From: Platanthera guangdongensis
Lineage: Eukaryota > Streptophyta > Magnoliopsida > Asparagales > Orchidaceae
Length of the DNA: 64,000 nucleotides
Assembly: GCA_039583875.1 (NCBI GenBank)
Contig: CM077162.1
Span: forward strand, 164,670,720 to 164,734,719
Direction of reading: 5' to 3'
The notes under the pieces were generated by a model. The model ran no database searches and was not told the DNA's origin. It saw only the letters and a list, made by a program, of their open reading frames with translations. The number at the start of each line of letters is the position of its first letter. Within the stretch, counting starts at the first letter, position 1. A program made the position numbers and the translations under genes. Shown here in pieces: positions 45,642-56,969 of this stretch.

Positions 45642-46844
45642 GAGTCCATAAGAATCTTCTTAGCTTATGCAGCACACGAAGGATTCAAAGTATATAAAAT
45701 GTACGTAAAGAGTGCTTTTCTCAATGGAGACATCAAGGAAGAAGTCTATGTTAGACAACCCCCAGGTTTTATTTCTCCAACTCATCCTGATTATGTTTTC
45801 AAATTGCATAAAGCATTATATGGTCTAAAGCAAGCTCCTAGAGCATGGTGTGAGACTCTAGCATGCTTTCTTCTGAAAAATAATTTTATAAGGGGTAGAG
45901 TAGACCAAACTCTTTTTATTAGAACCCATAAGTCCAATACCTTACTAGTACAAATCTATGTAGATGACATTATCTTTGGTTCTACTGATTCAAATCTGTG
46001 CAAAAGGTTTTCCAACCTAATGCATTATAAATTTGAAATGAGTAGCATGGGTGAGCTTTCCTTCTTTCTAGAATTGCAAGTCAAACAGCATGCTGAAGGC
46101 GTATTCATCTCTAAAACCATGTATGCAAAAGAACTGGTTAAGAAATTTGGTATATCTGAAGCATCATGTATGAAAACACCTATGCCTACTAATGCTGTAT
46201 TAGATGCTGATGAACATGGGAAACCTGTTGATCAGACAACATATAGAGCAATGATTGGCTCTTTATTGTACCTTACAGCTAGTAGACCTGACATAATGTT
46301 TACTACATGTATATGTGCTAGATTCCAAGTGATCCCTAGAGAGTCACACTTAACCTTAGTAAAAAGGATTCTTAGGTATGTGAAAAGTTGTCCAAATCTA
46401 GGTCTTTGGTATCCAAAAGACTCAGCATTTGACTTAACTGGAGTTTCAGATGCTGATTATGCTGGATGCAGAATAGATAGGAAAAGTACCAGTGGAACTT
46501 GCCAGTTTCTTGGTGACAGACTTGTCTCCTGGTTTTGCAAGAAACAAACATCTGTGTCCACATCAACTGCTGAAGCTTAATATATGACAGCAGGTAGTTG
46601 TTGCTCACAGATCTTGTGGATTCAAAATCAGCTCCTAGACTATGGATGCAACTTAGAGAAGTCAAAAATATTCTGTGATAACACTAGTGCTATTTCTATA
46701 GCACAAAATCCAGTCCTCCATAATAGGACAAAACATATAGAAATTAGGCATCACTTTTTAAGGGACAATGTTGAGAAAAATAAAATTGAACTTCATTATA
46801 TCCCAACTGACTTGCAAAGGGGAGATATAATTGACAAAGACTAG
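45642..46844 (+). pseudogene. Copia-A pol, second part (RT and RNase H)
   Basis: Resumes the RT exactly where Copia-B interrupted it (ARLE/SIRIFLAYAAHEGFKVYKM). Contains [20 protein letters not shown] at about 45958-45969, the RNase H segments VSDADYAG and FCDNTSAISIA, and TKHIEIRHHFLRDNV. A TAA at 46578-46580 interrupts within STAEA-stop-YM. The frame ends at 46844 and lacks the usual TKPL ending. Confidence 0.92.
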
Positions 46845-46891
46845 GCAAACAATTTGATTTTTTCTAGTGTCTATAGGTTGATTCTGGTCTC

Positions 46892-47120
46892 TGAACTACG
46901 CTCGACGTTTTTCCCAAAGATCGTCGAACGGAGATCGACGCTCTTAGAAATCGTCGAATGGAGTTCAACGCTTTCCAAATAGTGCTAAGCTATCTTCTTC
47001 CGGTCAGAGATCGTCGAACGGAGCTCGACGCTCTCCAATATCGTCGAACGGAGATCGACGATGTTGAAGACCTTTCAGATTCCTTTAGAAGCCCAGATCG
47101 TCAAACGGAGTTCAACGATC
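46892..47120. repeat. Internal TCGTCGAACGGAGATCGACG array of Copia-A
   Basis: About ten half-sites of the type found in the Copia-A LTR, between the end of pol and ORF2. The spacer here is mostly ACGGAG rather than GCTCAG. Confidence 0.88.
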
Positions 47121-47145
47121 TTTCCTTTTCTGCGTCGAACCCTAA

Positions 47146-47152
47146 TATAAAA
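47146..47152 (+). promoter_or_regulatory. Candidate internal TATA box for ORF2 (Copia-A)
   Basis: TATAAAA follows the internal array and lies about 120 bp before the ORF2 ATG at 47267. A T/C-rich leader ends in CATCTTTGCAG|GTAAAAATG, so an acceptor-like site sits right at the start codon. Confidence 0.5.
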
Positions 47153-47266
47153 TTCATTTTTTGGCCATCGTTCTCCCTTTGCGCTTTCATACTCTCTGCA
47201 GAATTTCCCTTTCCCTCCAAACTTTTCTACACTTGGTCTTTTGTTTGTTCATCTTTGCAGGTAAAA

Positions 47267-50181
47267 ATGGTCGTTTCTGTTGCAGTTTTGGCAGCAATGA
47301 AATTTGACACTGGATTCAATATCGATATGGACTCGTTTGAGAACAGTGATCAGATTTTCAAGGATATTCTGGAGTTATTCAAAGATCAACAGCTAGTATA
47401 CATCATGACCACAAGGATAAAACTGGATGCAGATGAAATCAAAGAATGAGTGTATACTGCTCACAATCAAGATCAAAATACAATGATAGGAACTATATCA
47501 GGCAATCAGGTATCTCTTACTCTTGGTATATTAACAGAAGTTTTTCAATTAAGTACTGGTCAAGATTCTCTTGAATTGTCTGGAGAAGAGTTTGCAAGTA
47601 TGCTTAATATGATGGGTCATTCAGCAGCAAACCCTAACAAGCTGCTTAAGAAACATCTATCAGTGGAATACAGGTTTCTAGCAGATGTTGTTGGAAAGGT
47701 CCTGTTAGCAAAACATTTTGCCCATGATACCATATCCAGGTATCAATTCTGTTTAATGGGTGCTTTGGTGGATAAGAAACAATTGAATTGGGGAGAAGTT
47801 TTGTTTGACCTAATTAAGAAGAAAGTGAATAAGAACTTTGTCAATTTTGGAAGGATTCTAGGGCTATTTCTTCATAGCAAATTCCCTGAGCTGCTTGTTT
47901 CAAGTGGGATGCATATCAATGCCTCTAATAGGTTAACCTGTGCCATTTTTGGCAAATGGTACAGGAAAATTGCAAAGCCAAGCAGAGCCTCTGCAGTCAT
48001 CTCATCTTCAGGCACCAGGACTGATCCAGTCACTTCCCCTCAGGCAACTGCCCTATCAGAAGAACTGCCTGCCTCCTCATCTCCACCTTCTCCACCTACT
48101 GTTACCTTAATAATTATCACATCCACCATAACCATCTCAATTTCATCCCCCATATCCATTCCATCTCAGAACTCAATTTCTTCACCAACACCAATATCCA
48201 CTGAAGATGTTTTCCATCCATTACATCATTATCCACACATAACCATTGACTCATCATCTCACCTTCCATCCTTCACTCTCTTAGATGATTCCTACATGGA
48301 TGATTCTCATTCCTCACCCCTTGAACCACCATCTTCTTCTACATCATATCAACAACTTCTACAAGAAATCCTTGCTCAACCATCCTTCACCCCATCTATC
48401 TCCATTCCATTAACTTCCATCTCCACCATTCCTATATCTCAACCATCAATTCTACCATCCACATTAACACTTTCTCCAACCATATCTACAGCTCCTCCTA
48501 CATCCATCTCTGCCACACTCATCTCTACCTCTACTCAAACACCACTTGAGCAAGTAGATCTATCAGACATAGCAGATAAGCTCTATGAGATGTTAGCTCC
48601 AAGGCTATCACTCCTGCTGGAGACCTCCCTGGCTCCACTTCTGAAATCAGTTCAGGATTTATCTGACAGGCTTTCTTCCCTATATCCTCCTCAGGCAATC
48701 CCTTCTATTGGGTTCCTTGATCCAGTGTCTACTGAATCTAGGCAGGTGGAGATGCCATATGAAGTAGAGAGATTGTCTGTTTTAGAGATTACAGTTCCAG
48801 CTCCAGTTCTAGTTATAACAGTTGACCTCAGGTCACTGCTGTCAGAGTTTGATACTGTTTACCTCAGCTGTCTTCCAGATCAGAAAACTGATGATCTTAC
48901 TAAGGCCATTGTGCCTATTTCTAGCTGTGAGCCCAGCATAGTATCTTTTTATATAAATTCTTTCAAGGCTGTGGACAGTGCTCCTTCAGTTTCTTTTATT
49001 ACTGTTGCTGCTGATGCTGTTTTAGTTTCTGATGATGTGCTTATGATAGAGGCTAATGACTCTGAGTCTGCTGTTTCTGTTATTATTATTTCTGAATCTG
49101 TTGTTCCAGTTACATCTGTTAGTGCTGTTTTTGTTACTGCTGCTGCTGTTGTTGTTTCTTCTGTTCAATCCCAACAACAAATAGATTACATCAAAAGGAT
49201 TGATGGCCTATATGACAATCCTCAGAGCTCAGATAGTGATCAATTTAGAACTGATTCTGATGATTCCTCTGCAACCATTGCAAGGAAGAGGAAAGCTAGA
49301 ATCAAGGCCCTAAAGAAAGTTCCCCAGGAGAAAATTAAAGATGTAAATGATATTTCATACTATATTTTGCATAATTGTCCAATTTCAGAACCATGGATGC
49401 AGTTGTCCTGGAATCAACTAAAGGCAATGAAGAAAAAGAGGAAATATGATAAAGGATCATCTCACTTCAATCCTCCTCCTCCTCCTCCTCCTCCTCACCA
49501 GATGCAGGTACTGCTGGAAGTTCTGCTTATCAGTCATCTGTTGCTAAAATTCAAAGCACCTCTCAGTTTCAAGGAAGATCTCAATCAAGAGAATGTCAAT
49601 CAAGAGGCTACCAGTCCAGAAGAGGACAGTATAGGGGAAATCAAAGAGATTTCAGAGTTTATTCCAAAGGTTTTTCTAGGCAGCATCGTTATCATAGGGA
49701 AGGACAAGGTCCCATTGACACTACATTTGGTCCTTTCCCTTATAAGTTAAGAGATCTAGTTTCTTCCAGAGCTACTCCTGATGATTCATCAAACAGATAT
49801 GAACCTCCTGTTCCATTTGAAGACCCAGAGAATAATCCTAATTCTTGGACAACAAGAATGAAAGAGTTGGCTGCACTAGATCAAATTAAAAAGGCAATAG
49901 AACAAGGAAAATATACATCAAATTTCACCACTCTATCAGAACAGAGAAAGAAAGAACTTGAAAGATATTCTTCCAGCAAATTCTTTGACTCAGAAAGCTA
50001 TATGAAGCTGAACCCAGAAGCTGTAGTCCCCAGGACAAAATATCAAACTTTTCTAGGTGCAGATGATGACAGAAGATCCAAGAAAGAAGCTCTTAACCCT
50101 AACAGAGAAATAGTTCTCAAAAAGAGCAAGGAAAAGGAATTATTATGTAAGCTGACAATGTTATCTATTCTGACTTTCTGA
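47267..50181 (+). pseudogene. Copia-A ORF2, unidentified post-pol protein
   Basis: Starts MVVSVAVLAAMKFDTG; about 970 codons with one TGA (47447-47449) and one frameshift in a CCT/proline repeat (about 49475-49500). N-terminal part (to about residue 240) resembles Copia-B ORF2 in layout: VVGKVLLAKHFAHDTISRYQFCLM...NFGRILGLFLHSKFPEL. Then a Ser/Thr/Ile/Pro-rich low-complexity stretch (about 48000-48540), a Val/Ala-rich stretch (49070-49165), and, in the shifted frame, an arginine-rich segment with GRSQSREC and RGQYRGNQRDF, ending in a Lys/Glu-rich tail. Function unknown. Confidence 0.72.
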
Positions 50182-50278
50182 TGTGATTTTATTTGTGTTT
50201 CTGCAATTTTGTTTTTGATTTTATATCTGCATTGTATGCTTTTATTTCCTATGTCATGTAAATAGTAATCCTAACCCA

Positions 50279-50291
50279 AATAAGGGGAGAT
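50279..50291 (+). other. Copia-A polypurine tract
   Basis: AAATAAGGGGAGAT immediately before the 3' LTR. Confidence 0.8.
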
Positions 50292-51808
50292 TGTTGGAAC
50301 ACCCTATTACTGATTTGGGAAAGGATCACTATGTCCTTAGGAAAATTGTTTTGACCTCCTTATATAGTTTTTAAGGTCAATTAGATTGAGTTTAAGGGTT
50401 AGAATATAGGGTTGAAAGCTGCCCCAAGACCCTCAGATCAGTTATTCAAATTCAGGAGACTAAGACTTTTTCGTCGAGCTCAGGTCGACGAATCGTCGAA
50501 CTCAGTTCGACTATCTCTGAGCTCAGTTCAACGAGTCGTCGAACGCCGTTCGACGATATTCGAGCTCAGATCGACGTTTGTCTCTAGCTATTTTCCCAGT
50601 CTCTGAGCTCAGGTCGACGATAGTTGAGCTTAGATCGACGATTTCTGTTTCTAGTTTAGTTCCAGTCTCTGAGCTCAGGTCGACGATAGTTGAGCTCAGG
50701 TCGACGATTTTCTAGAAAGATCGACGATTCTCAAGATTCAAATTCAGACAGTTATGGAATTCATTAATTCCCAACATTTATTTCAAGGATCTTGTAGCCG
50801 TTTCAATTAATCTGGAGCAAGTTTCAAGGGAGATTTAAAGGAATGTTTTCTAGGACTTTGCTCCAGAGATAAAATTCATTTAAGGAAGTCATTAATGAGT
50901 GGCTAACGGCTATATTGGAGACAGAGAATCAATTCATTCTTTTCAGATCTAAGGAACAGAAGAGGATATTATTCTGCTACTCCTAAGAGTCAAAAAACAG
51001 TTACAAAGAAAGAGAACAGTCACAAACAGTTACACAGAAAGAGAACAGTCACAGACAGACACACAGACAGAATTCATTCAGAACACACACCACTGAAGGA
51101 GATCAACATACAGAAAAGAAGATTTTCTAGATCTCTTTTGACTCAAGTGTTCAGAGGCTTCATCCATCAAGACTCCAAACACTACACATTTCAGCAACTG
51201 CTGGAATCATCCTTTGCTGGAGATCTCATCTACTGAAGGCCTATCACCCTAGTGCAAAGCTTCTTTTCCTGAACAACTTCCAGATCTCAGGGGGAGCTTT
51301 GACAACATCATCCACTAGTCTTCTCTCTGATTGTTGACAGAGAAGAACATCTCACCTCTTTCTTTTTTGCTGTAAAAGGGTTTCTCAAAACTCCCTTCAA
51401 AAGTTTTGTGCTGGTTTCTGAGACCTTGTCAAAACTCAGTGGTGGCAAGACACCTGATCAAAAAATCTGGTTTGGTTTTTGAGCACCTTTTCAAAAGCTC
51501 ATTGGTGCCCTGGACACCTGATCAACTCATCCTGCAGTGGATTCCTACCTAGGGTGGTAGAAGAGTGGATGTACCCAGATTGATTGGGGAACCACTATAG
51601 CTCCTTGTGTCTTCTGGTTGCTATATTTTGTTTGCTGTGTGCTGTGTTTTTATTTCTTGCTTTCATAATTTTTATTTACTGCAAGCACCTTACACATATA
51701 TTTAAATTAAGCCTTCCACTTCAAAATAATTTTTGTAACTTGAAAATTATTTTAATAAACTCTATTCACCCCCCTCTAGAGTTAAGGTAGATCTTATCCC
51801 CACTTTCA
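50292..51808 (+). repeat. Copia-A 3' LTR
   Basis: 1517 bp and colinear with the 5' LTR, with visible substitutions. Palindrome array at 50471-50730, including CGTCGAACGCCGTTCGACG, a near-perfect palindrome. Confidence 0.93.
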
Positions 51809-52740
51809 GAATATTTTTCCAGATACGTGAGATAGCTGTCACGTTGACGTGTAATGACCTACCGCCGGTCGCTAGTCTTACCACCGGCTATAGCCTGTTT
51901 TTCGAAGATGTATAAAAGACTTTCGTTTTCTCATTCCTTATACGAATCAAGAGAGATAGAACTTCAACCTAGGGTTCGGGAGCCGCCTCCGAGCTCCGTT
52001 CCCCCATCTCCATCAAAGGAAGAGAAAGCCACCTCCCTACCATCCGTGCACGAAGATCTCTGGCGAGCCAAGGACTGCAACGACTATATGGAGTTGATCG
52101 GTTGCAACTAAATGAAGATCGTTAACACCGATCACACATCACTCAACGAAGGAATTGTCTTGAGGGAGATTCAATCTTAAATCGTCTTTATTCTTTTTGT
52201 ATTTTTCTCATTTCTATGTGATTGTGGTGAGGAAAATCTATCGGTGAAGGTCGTCAGAATCCGGGGAGGATTCCGTGAGAAATCATCCCGGTAAATGGAT
52301 GTCTAGATCAGTGGATCTAGTGGGGATCTAAGACACCTCCATGTGTGAAGGTGAAGAACCGGCTTGAATACCTTTCTTAGAGCAAAAATGAGAGAGCCAA
52401 CATGTTCGGGTAGTGGGTCGGTATAGAAAACCAAAAGTGATTCGACTTTCACCGCCTCCGATCTCCGGCGTCATGGAGATCAAGCACTTGTAATTGTAAA
52501 ACACTTTTGATTCTGTTTGAATAAAATTATTTATTGTTCCTAATTCTGCATGTAATATCTTGGGTGTTAGCTGATGGGTCTCTGAAGGGTGCGTACTTCT
52601 CCAACGAGAAATTTTACCAGGAAAACGAGGTCTGTGACCTACCCCCACGCGCTAGCAAACTAGCGCCCCGTGGTAGCATCTAGAACTAGTGTTCCTGGAA
52701 CAGAATAATTTGAATTTTTAATTAACTAGTGTTCCTGGAA
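51809..52740 (+). repeat. Element E LTR, right part (end uncertain)
   Basis: Resumes after Copia-A with CTACCGCCGG/TTACCACCGG motifs matching the left part, a short TATA-like stretch (ATGTATAAAAG, about 51909-51919) and GC-rich CTAGCG palindromes near 52650. I cannot fix the 3' end. A near repeat of AACTAGTGTTCCTGGAAC occurs at about 52685 and 52725. The short open frame at 51854-52111 resembles nothing known and is probably chance. Confidence 0.5.
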
Positions 52741-52784
52741 CTAGTTGTCCACTAGATCCAATAATACTCTCATTGGGCATTCAT

Positions 52785-53449
52785 CAGAGAGGTCACAAAG
52801 ACAAAAAAACTCAAGCGAGATAACACCATCACCTTCGACAATGAATACTTGGTGGGATTTCAAATTCTCCTACCACGACCCGCTCGTGATCAGTGTGGGA
52901 ATCCGGTATCCCTGTTATAATGTCAAAAGGTTCCTGGTTGACAATGGGAGTTCTGTCGACATATTATTCTTGTCTACCCTCCAAAGTATGAAGCTCACTA
53001 AGAAACACCTCGGTCCTACTGCCGGACATATCTACAGGTTCAACTACCACCCAGTTCCAGTCCAAGGATCGATCACCTTGCCAGTCTTCATGGGTAAATT
53101 CCCGAGGCAAGCTACACATAACTCCAAATTTATTGTCATAGACTCATGCTCTGCTTACAACACCATCTTTGGAAGACCAATCCAATCTATCTTTGGATCT
53201 ATCCCATCAATTACACAACTATCTATGAAGTTCCCAACTCCTGACAGGATAGGGGTTTGTCAGAGGGAGCCAAGAAGGGGCTCATACTTGCTACTCAAAG
53301 GAGGCTCACCCAACGATAGAAGTTACCCACCACATCAATGACTTTGATCGGTGTGACGAAACAACAATATAGAGAGGGGCTCCTATAGGAGGGTTAATTG
53401 AGGTCTCACTTTCTGAGCAAGGACCAACCCAAAAGGCGCAGTTGGGGTC
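52785..53449 (+). pseudogene. Ty3/gypsy (Tat-like) protease fragment
   Basis: Translates to HHDPLVISV-like YHDPLVISVGI, FLVDNGSSVDILF with the catalytic Asp-Asn-Gly-Ser, GSITLPVFMG, and YNTIFGRPIQ. These are the retropepsin landmarks of the Tat/Ogre branch of Ty3/gypsy. A frameshift near 52865 separates the upstream segment (ITFDNEYLVGF) from the core, and another frame change follows 53341. It is cut off by the Copia-C LTR at 53450. No other part of this gypsy element is visible. Confidence 0.8.
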
Positions 53450-55178
53450 TATTGGGTACATTGGATTAAATGTTCCAGATTTGAAGAAGCCTCACCCTAC
53501 TCAATGATATACATCAAGGTGTATTTGATGTATTTTGAGTTACCTTGTGCAGGTTAAGTAATTGCAGGGAAAGCTGAAAAGTTTCTAAGTCCATGTGTCG
53601 ACACCCAGAAGAAAAGTGTCGACACTTAAGAAGGCTTGTGTCGACACCTAGAGAAGCAGTGTCGACACTTGGAGTAATTGTGTTGACACCAGGAATGCAG
53701 AGTCGACACCAGAAGGAAAGTGTCGACACATACAGGCTGTGTCGACACTCAATGAAGAAATGTTTAAATAATCAGTGTCGACACTTAAAAGCAGTGTCGA
53801 CACATAGAGGAACTTTATCGACATCAGAAAGTGTCGACACTAGGAGGCTGTGTCGACACTCAGCAAACTTCAACAGAGTTTAAGTACAAGTGTCGACATA
53901 ATGAAGAATGCGTCGACACACAGCAGAAGTCTCAACACATGAAGAAAGTGTCGAAACTAGGAGGCTGTGTCGACACTCAGCAAATTTCAATGAAGTCTAA
54001 GTACAAGTGTCGACACAAAGGAGATGGGTCGACACTCAGCAAAAGTATCAACACAAAAGGCATGTGTCGACTCTAAGAAAATATGTCGACACTTAGCAAG
54101 TATAAACACAAGAAGATGTGTCGACACAAAGGAGTTGTGTCGACACTTACAAGAAATCAACTAAGTATCAAAGAAGAAGGACTTGTGTCGACACACAGGA
54201 TCAGTGTCGACACATGTTGAAGAAGTAGTGTCGAGAAGTAGATTCTACAACACAAGGAGTTGTGTCGACACCATGAAGGCTAGCGTCGACACTTAGTCTA
54301 CTTGTGTCGACACTTGGTCTATAAGTGTCGACACTTAAAGACTGAATGTCTCGACACTTTCAGACAGTTACAGAAAATTCAAGAAGTGACTGGATGACTT
54401 GACAGCTGCCATTGCAGCCGGTCTACTACAACTGTCAGAACTGTCAGAAGTCTGTTAGGAACCGGATCAGCCGGTCACCATGAAGAAAGCCTATATAAAG
54501 GCTTATTCTGTCAACAGAAGATGATGATCAACAACAATCAGATTGGAGGTGATCAAGCAATTCATTGAAGAATCATTTGAAGTGATCAGAAGATCTAAGA
54601 AGTTTGAGAGAGAGAGCTCCTTCCAAGAAGACAGCTGTTGAACCAGGCTGTGAAGAAAGTTTCAGACTGAGTTCTGATTCTTAAGTTAGTAGTGATTGAA
54701 GATCAGCTGCATAGAGACTCAACCCTATTGTGTTCTAAATTCAAGAAGCTTTGAAGGAAGCCAAAGAAGGTTGATCTCAGCAAAGTTCTTCCAAGAACTC
54801 ATCAAGAAACCTGTCAACTCTTCTCTCTTATTCTGAGTTGTGGGGATATACATTGTAATTTTAATTTCTTGTAGGATCCTAAGGGATCTGATTTGTAAGC
54901 CTGAAATTATAAAGGCTGAGTGGTAGGGCCTGTGTGCCTGAGTGTAGGAGATATTTTTCTCTGAGTGTAGGCCTTGTTGAAGGCTGAGTGTAGGTCTTTG
55001 TGAAGATTGAGTGGTAGGGCTGTGTGCCTGAGTTGTAGGAGTGGGATCACACTAAGCTGTAGGAACCTATTTGGGGTTCTGAGTATAAGATCTGAGGATC
55101 TGAGGAATAGTGGAGAAGTTTGGCCGAATCTAGTACACTACTAGATAGGCGAAGGGGGAAAGTGGATGTATCCAGACC
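53450..55178 (+). repeat. Copia-C 5' LTR, 3'-truncated
   Basis: Starts TATTGGGTACATTGG (the expected TG is mutated to TA). GTGTCGACAC array at about 53597-54360, TATA-like CCTATATAAAGGC at about 54490, tandem GTAGG repeats at 54930-55030. Ends in AGTGGATGTATCCAGACC, joined directly to gag. Confidence 0.9.
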
Positions 55179-55181
55179 ACC

Positions 55182-56954
55182 ATGGACAAGAGGGCTCAGA
55201 ATATTATTGTAAGTGCAATAGATGATGCCACATTCCAGAATTTAATTCACTGTAAAACATCAAAGGAAATGTGGGACACACTGATAGTGTACATGGAGGG
55301 CTCTGAAGAAGTTAGATAGGACAGGAAGTCTTTATTGAATCAAGAATATGAAAGTTTCAGACAAGGCAGGTCTGACAGTATAACTGAGTGCTACAAGAAA
55401 TTCTATAGGTTTGTCAATGAGTTGATGTCTTATGGAAGAGAATTCAGCAATTATGAGCTGAATGATAAGTTCTTGAGATCCCTAACTAAAGACTGGGATA
55501 CTAAGATTTGTGTCATAAGGGAAATGGCCAAATTAGCAGACATTCCTCTTCCAACAGTGTTTAGAAAACTATAATCATATGAGATGCAGTTAATGGTAAG
55601 GAAGGAGGAGGAGAAGACTACAAGAGTTGAGCATAAAGAAAGAGCTGTGGCTTTCAAGACAGAAGCCACTAGGAAATATAAAAGTAAGTCTCCATCTCCA
55701 CCTCCAAAAGTTGCTGAGACTGAGACAGATGAGTCAGAAAGCAAGAATTCTGAAAGTAGTGAGAGTGATGAAGATTTTGCACCTTTCACTAGACATTTTC
55801 AGAAGTTTCTAAAGAAGAAACAGTGGAGGTCTAATCCATCCACTTCACAGAAGTCATCAAAGAATGACAGGAGAAAGCCCAAGTCAAGTAAAACTACATC
55901 TTCAAAGATAGTTTGTTATTGTTGTAACAGACATGGACATGTTGTTGCTGACTGTCCAGAGAAGAGGAAAGAGTCAACTGATAAGAAGAAGACTCAGATC
56001 AAGGGCAAAAAGGAAAGGTCCTTTGTTGCTAAGAAGGACAAAAATCTACCTAACATGTCTTCTTCAGAAAATGATTCAGAAGCTGAAGCTTATATTGGAC
56101 TGTTTACTGAAGAAGAAGAAGATGAGTTCATCCAGTTAATGAACTGAATATATGAGCATGAGGACAATCAGTGCCAGGGACTGATGGCCTTATCAGAAGG
56201 AGACAAAATCTAGGATCAGCCTGGACCAAGTCAGGTACAAAATTGTTCTTCAAGTTCAATTTCTAGTGTTGGATCAGATTCAGATACATCATCATCAAGT
56301 GATGAGAGTGGATCTGAATCTGAAGGAGACATTCATCAATTAATTGATGAATATAGAATAATGTTGCAAGCTTTGAAGAAAAGTAAATCCTTGGCCAAGA
56401 GTCAGGCTAAGGAGATTGCTAATCTTAAAGTTGCTGCAACAGATTTTGATAAGTTTCTTGATCAGAAATTAAATGAAATAGCTAGACTGAAGCACATTAC
56501 TGTTATTCAGATGGGGACTATAACATTTAAGAATGAACAAATCAGAAATCTGGAGATTAGTCTTCAGAAAGAGAGAGATATTGTTGCAAGGTTTTCTAAA
56601 CCAAAGTCTGTTCTACCTTTGATAGATGAGTTCATTTCTCAAAAAGGTAAAACTAGATTGGGGTTTACTAAACCTGCCAGTACTGTTCAGTCCAAGTCTA
56701 AGGGCAAAGCCCCCGTACTCAACAAGGAGCCTGCTGTAGATAAAATAGCTAGGGTTGTACCTTAATAAAGGTACAACAGATTTGAGTGCTGGTGTTGTGG
56801 CAAGATAGGCCACTTTGCCACAGACTGTTGGCACAATTCTAGTGCCAAAGTGAGTAGCAATCTGCCTGCTAGAAAAGCTACAGGTAGTTTTGTTAAGAGG
56901 CAAACTAACCAGCACCAAGGACCCAAGAATTCTTTGGGTTCTAAGGTTAACTAA
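55182..56954 (+). pseudogene. Copia-C gag, N-terminally deleted
   Basis: Begins at MDKRAQNIIVSAIDD, homologous to codon 79 of Copia-B gag. One frame with stops at 55316-55318, 55572-55574, 56145-56147, 56211-56213 and a TAA pair near 56762-56767. The first knuckle CYCCNRHGHVVADC (about 55917-55958) is intact here, as is the second, CWCCGKIGHFATDC (about 56788-56829). Ends KVN-TAA at 56952-56954. Confidence 0.88.
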
Positions 56955-56969
56955 TCTGTATTGCAGGTG
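56952..56969 (+). promoter_or_regulatory. Stop plus 3' splice-site-like sequence at Copia-C gag-pol boundary
   Basis: ACTAATCTGTATTGCAG|GTG: a CTAAT branch-point-like motif overlaps the gag stop and is followed by TTGCAG, as in Copia-B. Confidence 0.45.

Larger units (their letters stand above)
18085..51808 (+). mobile_element. Copia-A: Sirevirus-like element, split by Copia-D and Copia-B
   Basis: LTRs at 18085-19584 and 50292-51808 share end sequences (TGTTGGAACACC...CCACTTTCA). Flanks GGATA and GAATA are a target duplication with one mismatch. Interior order: PBS, gag, pol, internal repeat array, ORF2, purine tract. Copia-D lies in the end of gag and Copia-B in the RT. Removing both leaves about 11.7 kb, a normal Sirevirus length. 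The lineage is inferred from the LTR palindromes, the extra ORF and the purine-tract/LTR junction. Confidence 0.9.

Noticed and set aside
47158..47266. Possible host gene 5' end (TATA, C/T-rich leader, ATG) upstream of 47267
   Set aside because: The reading frame matches ORF2 layout in Copia-B and -C and lies between the pol and 3' LTR of Copia-A, so it belongs to the retrotransposon.
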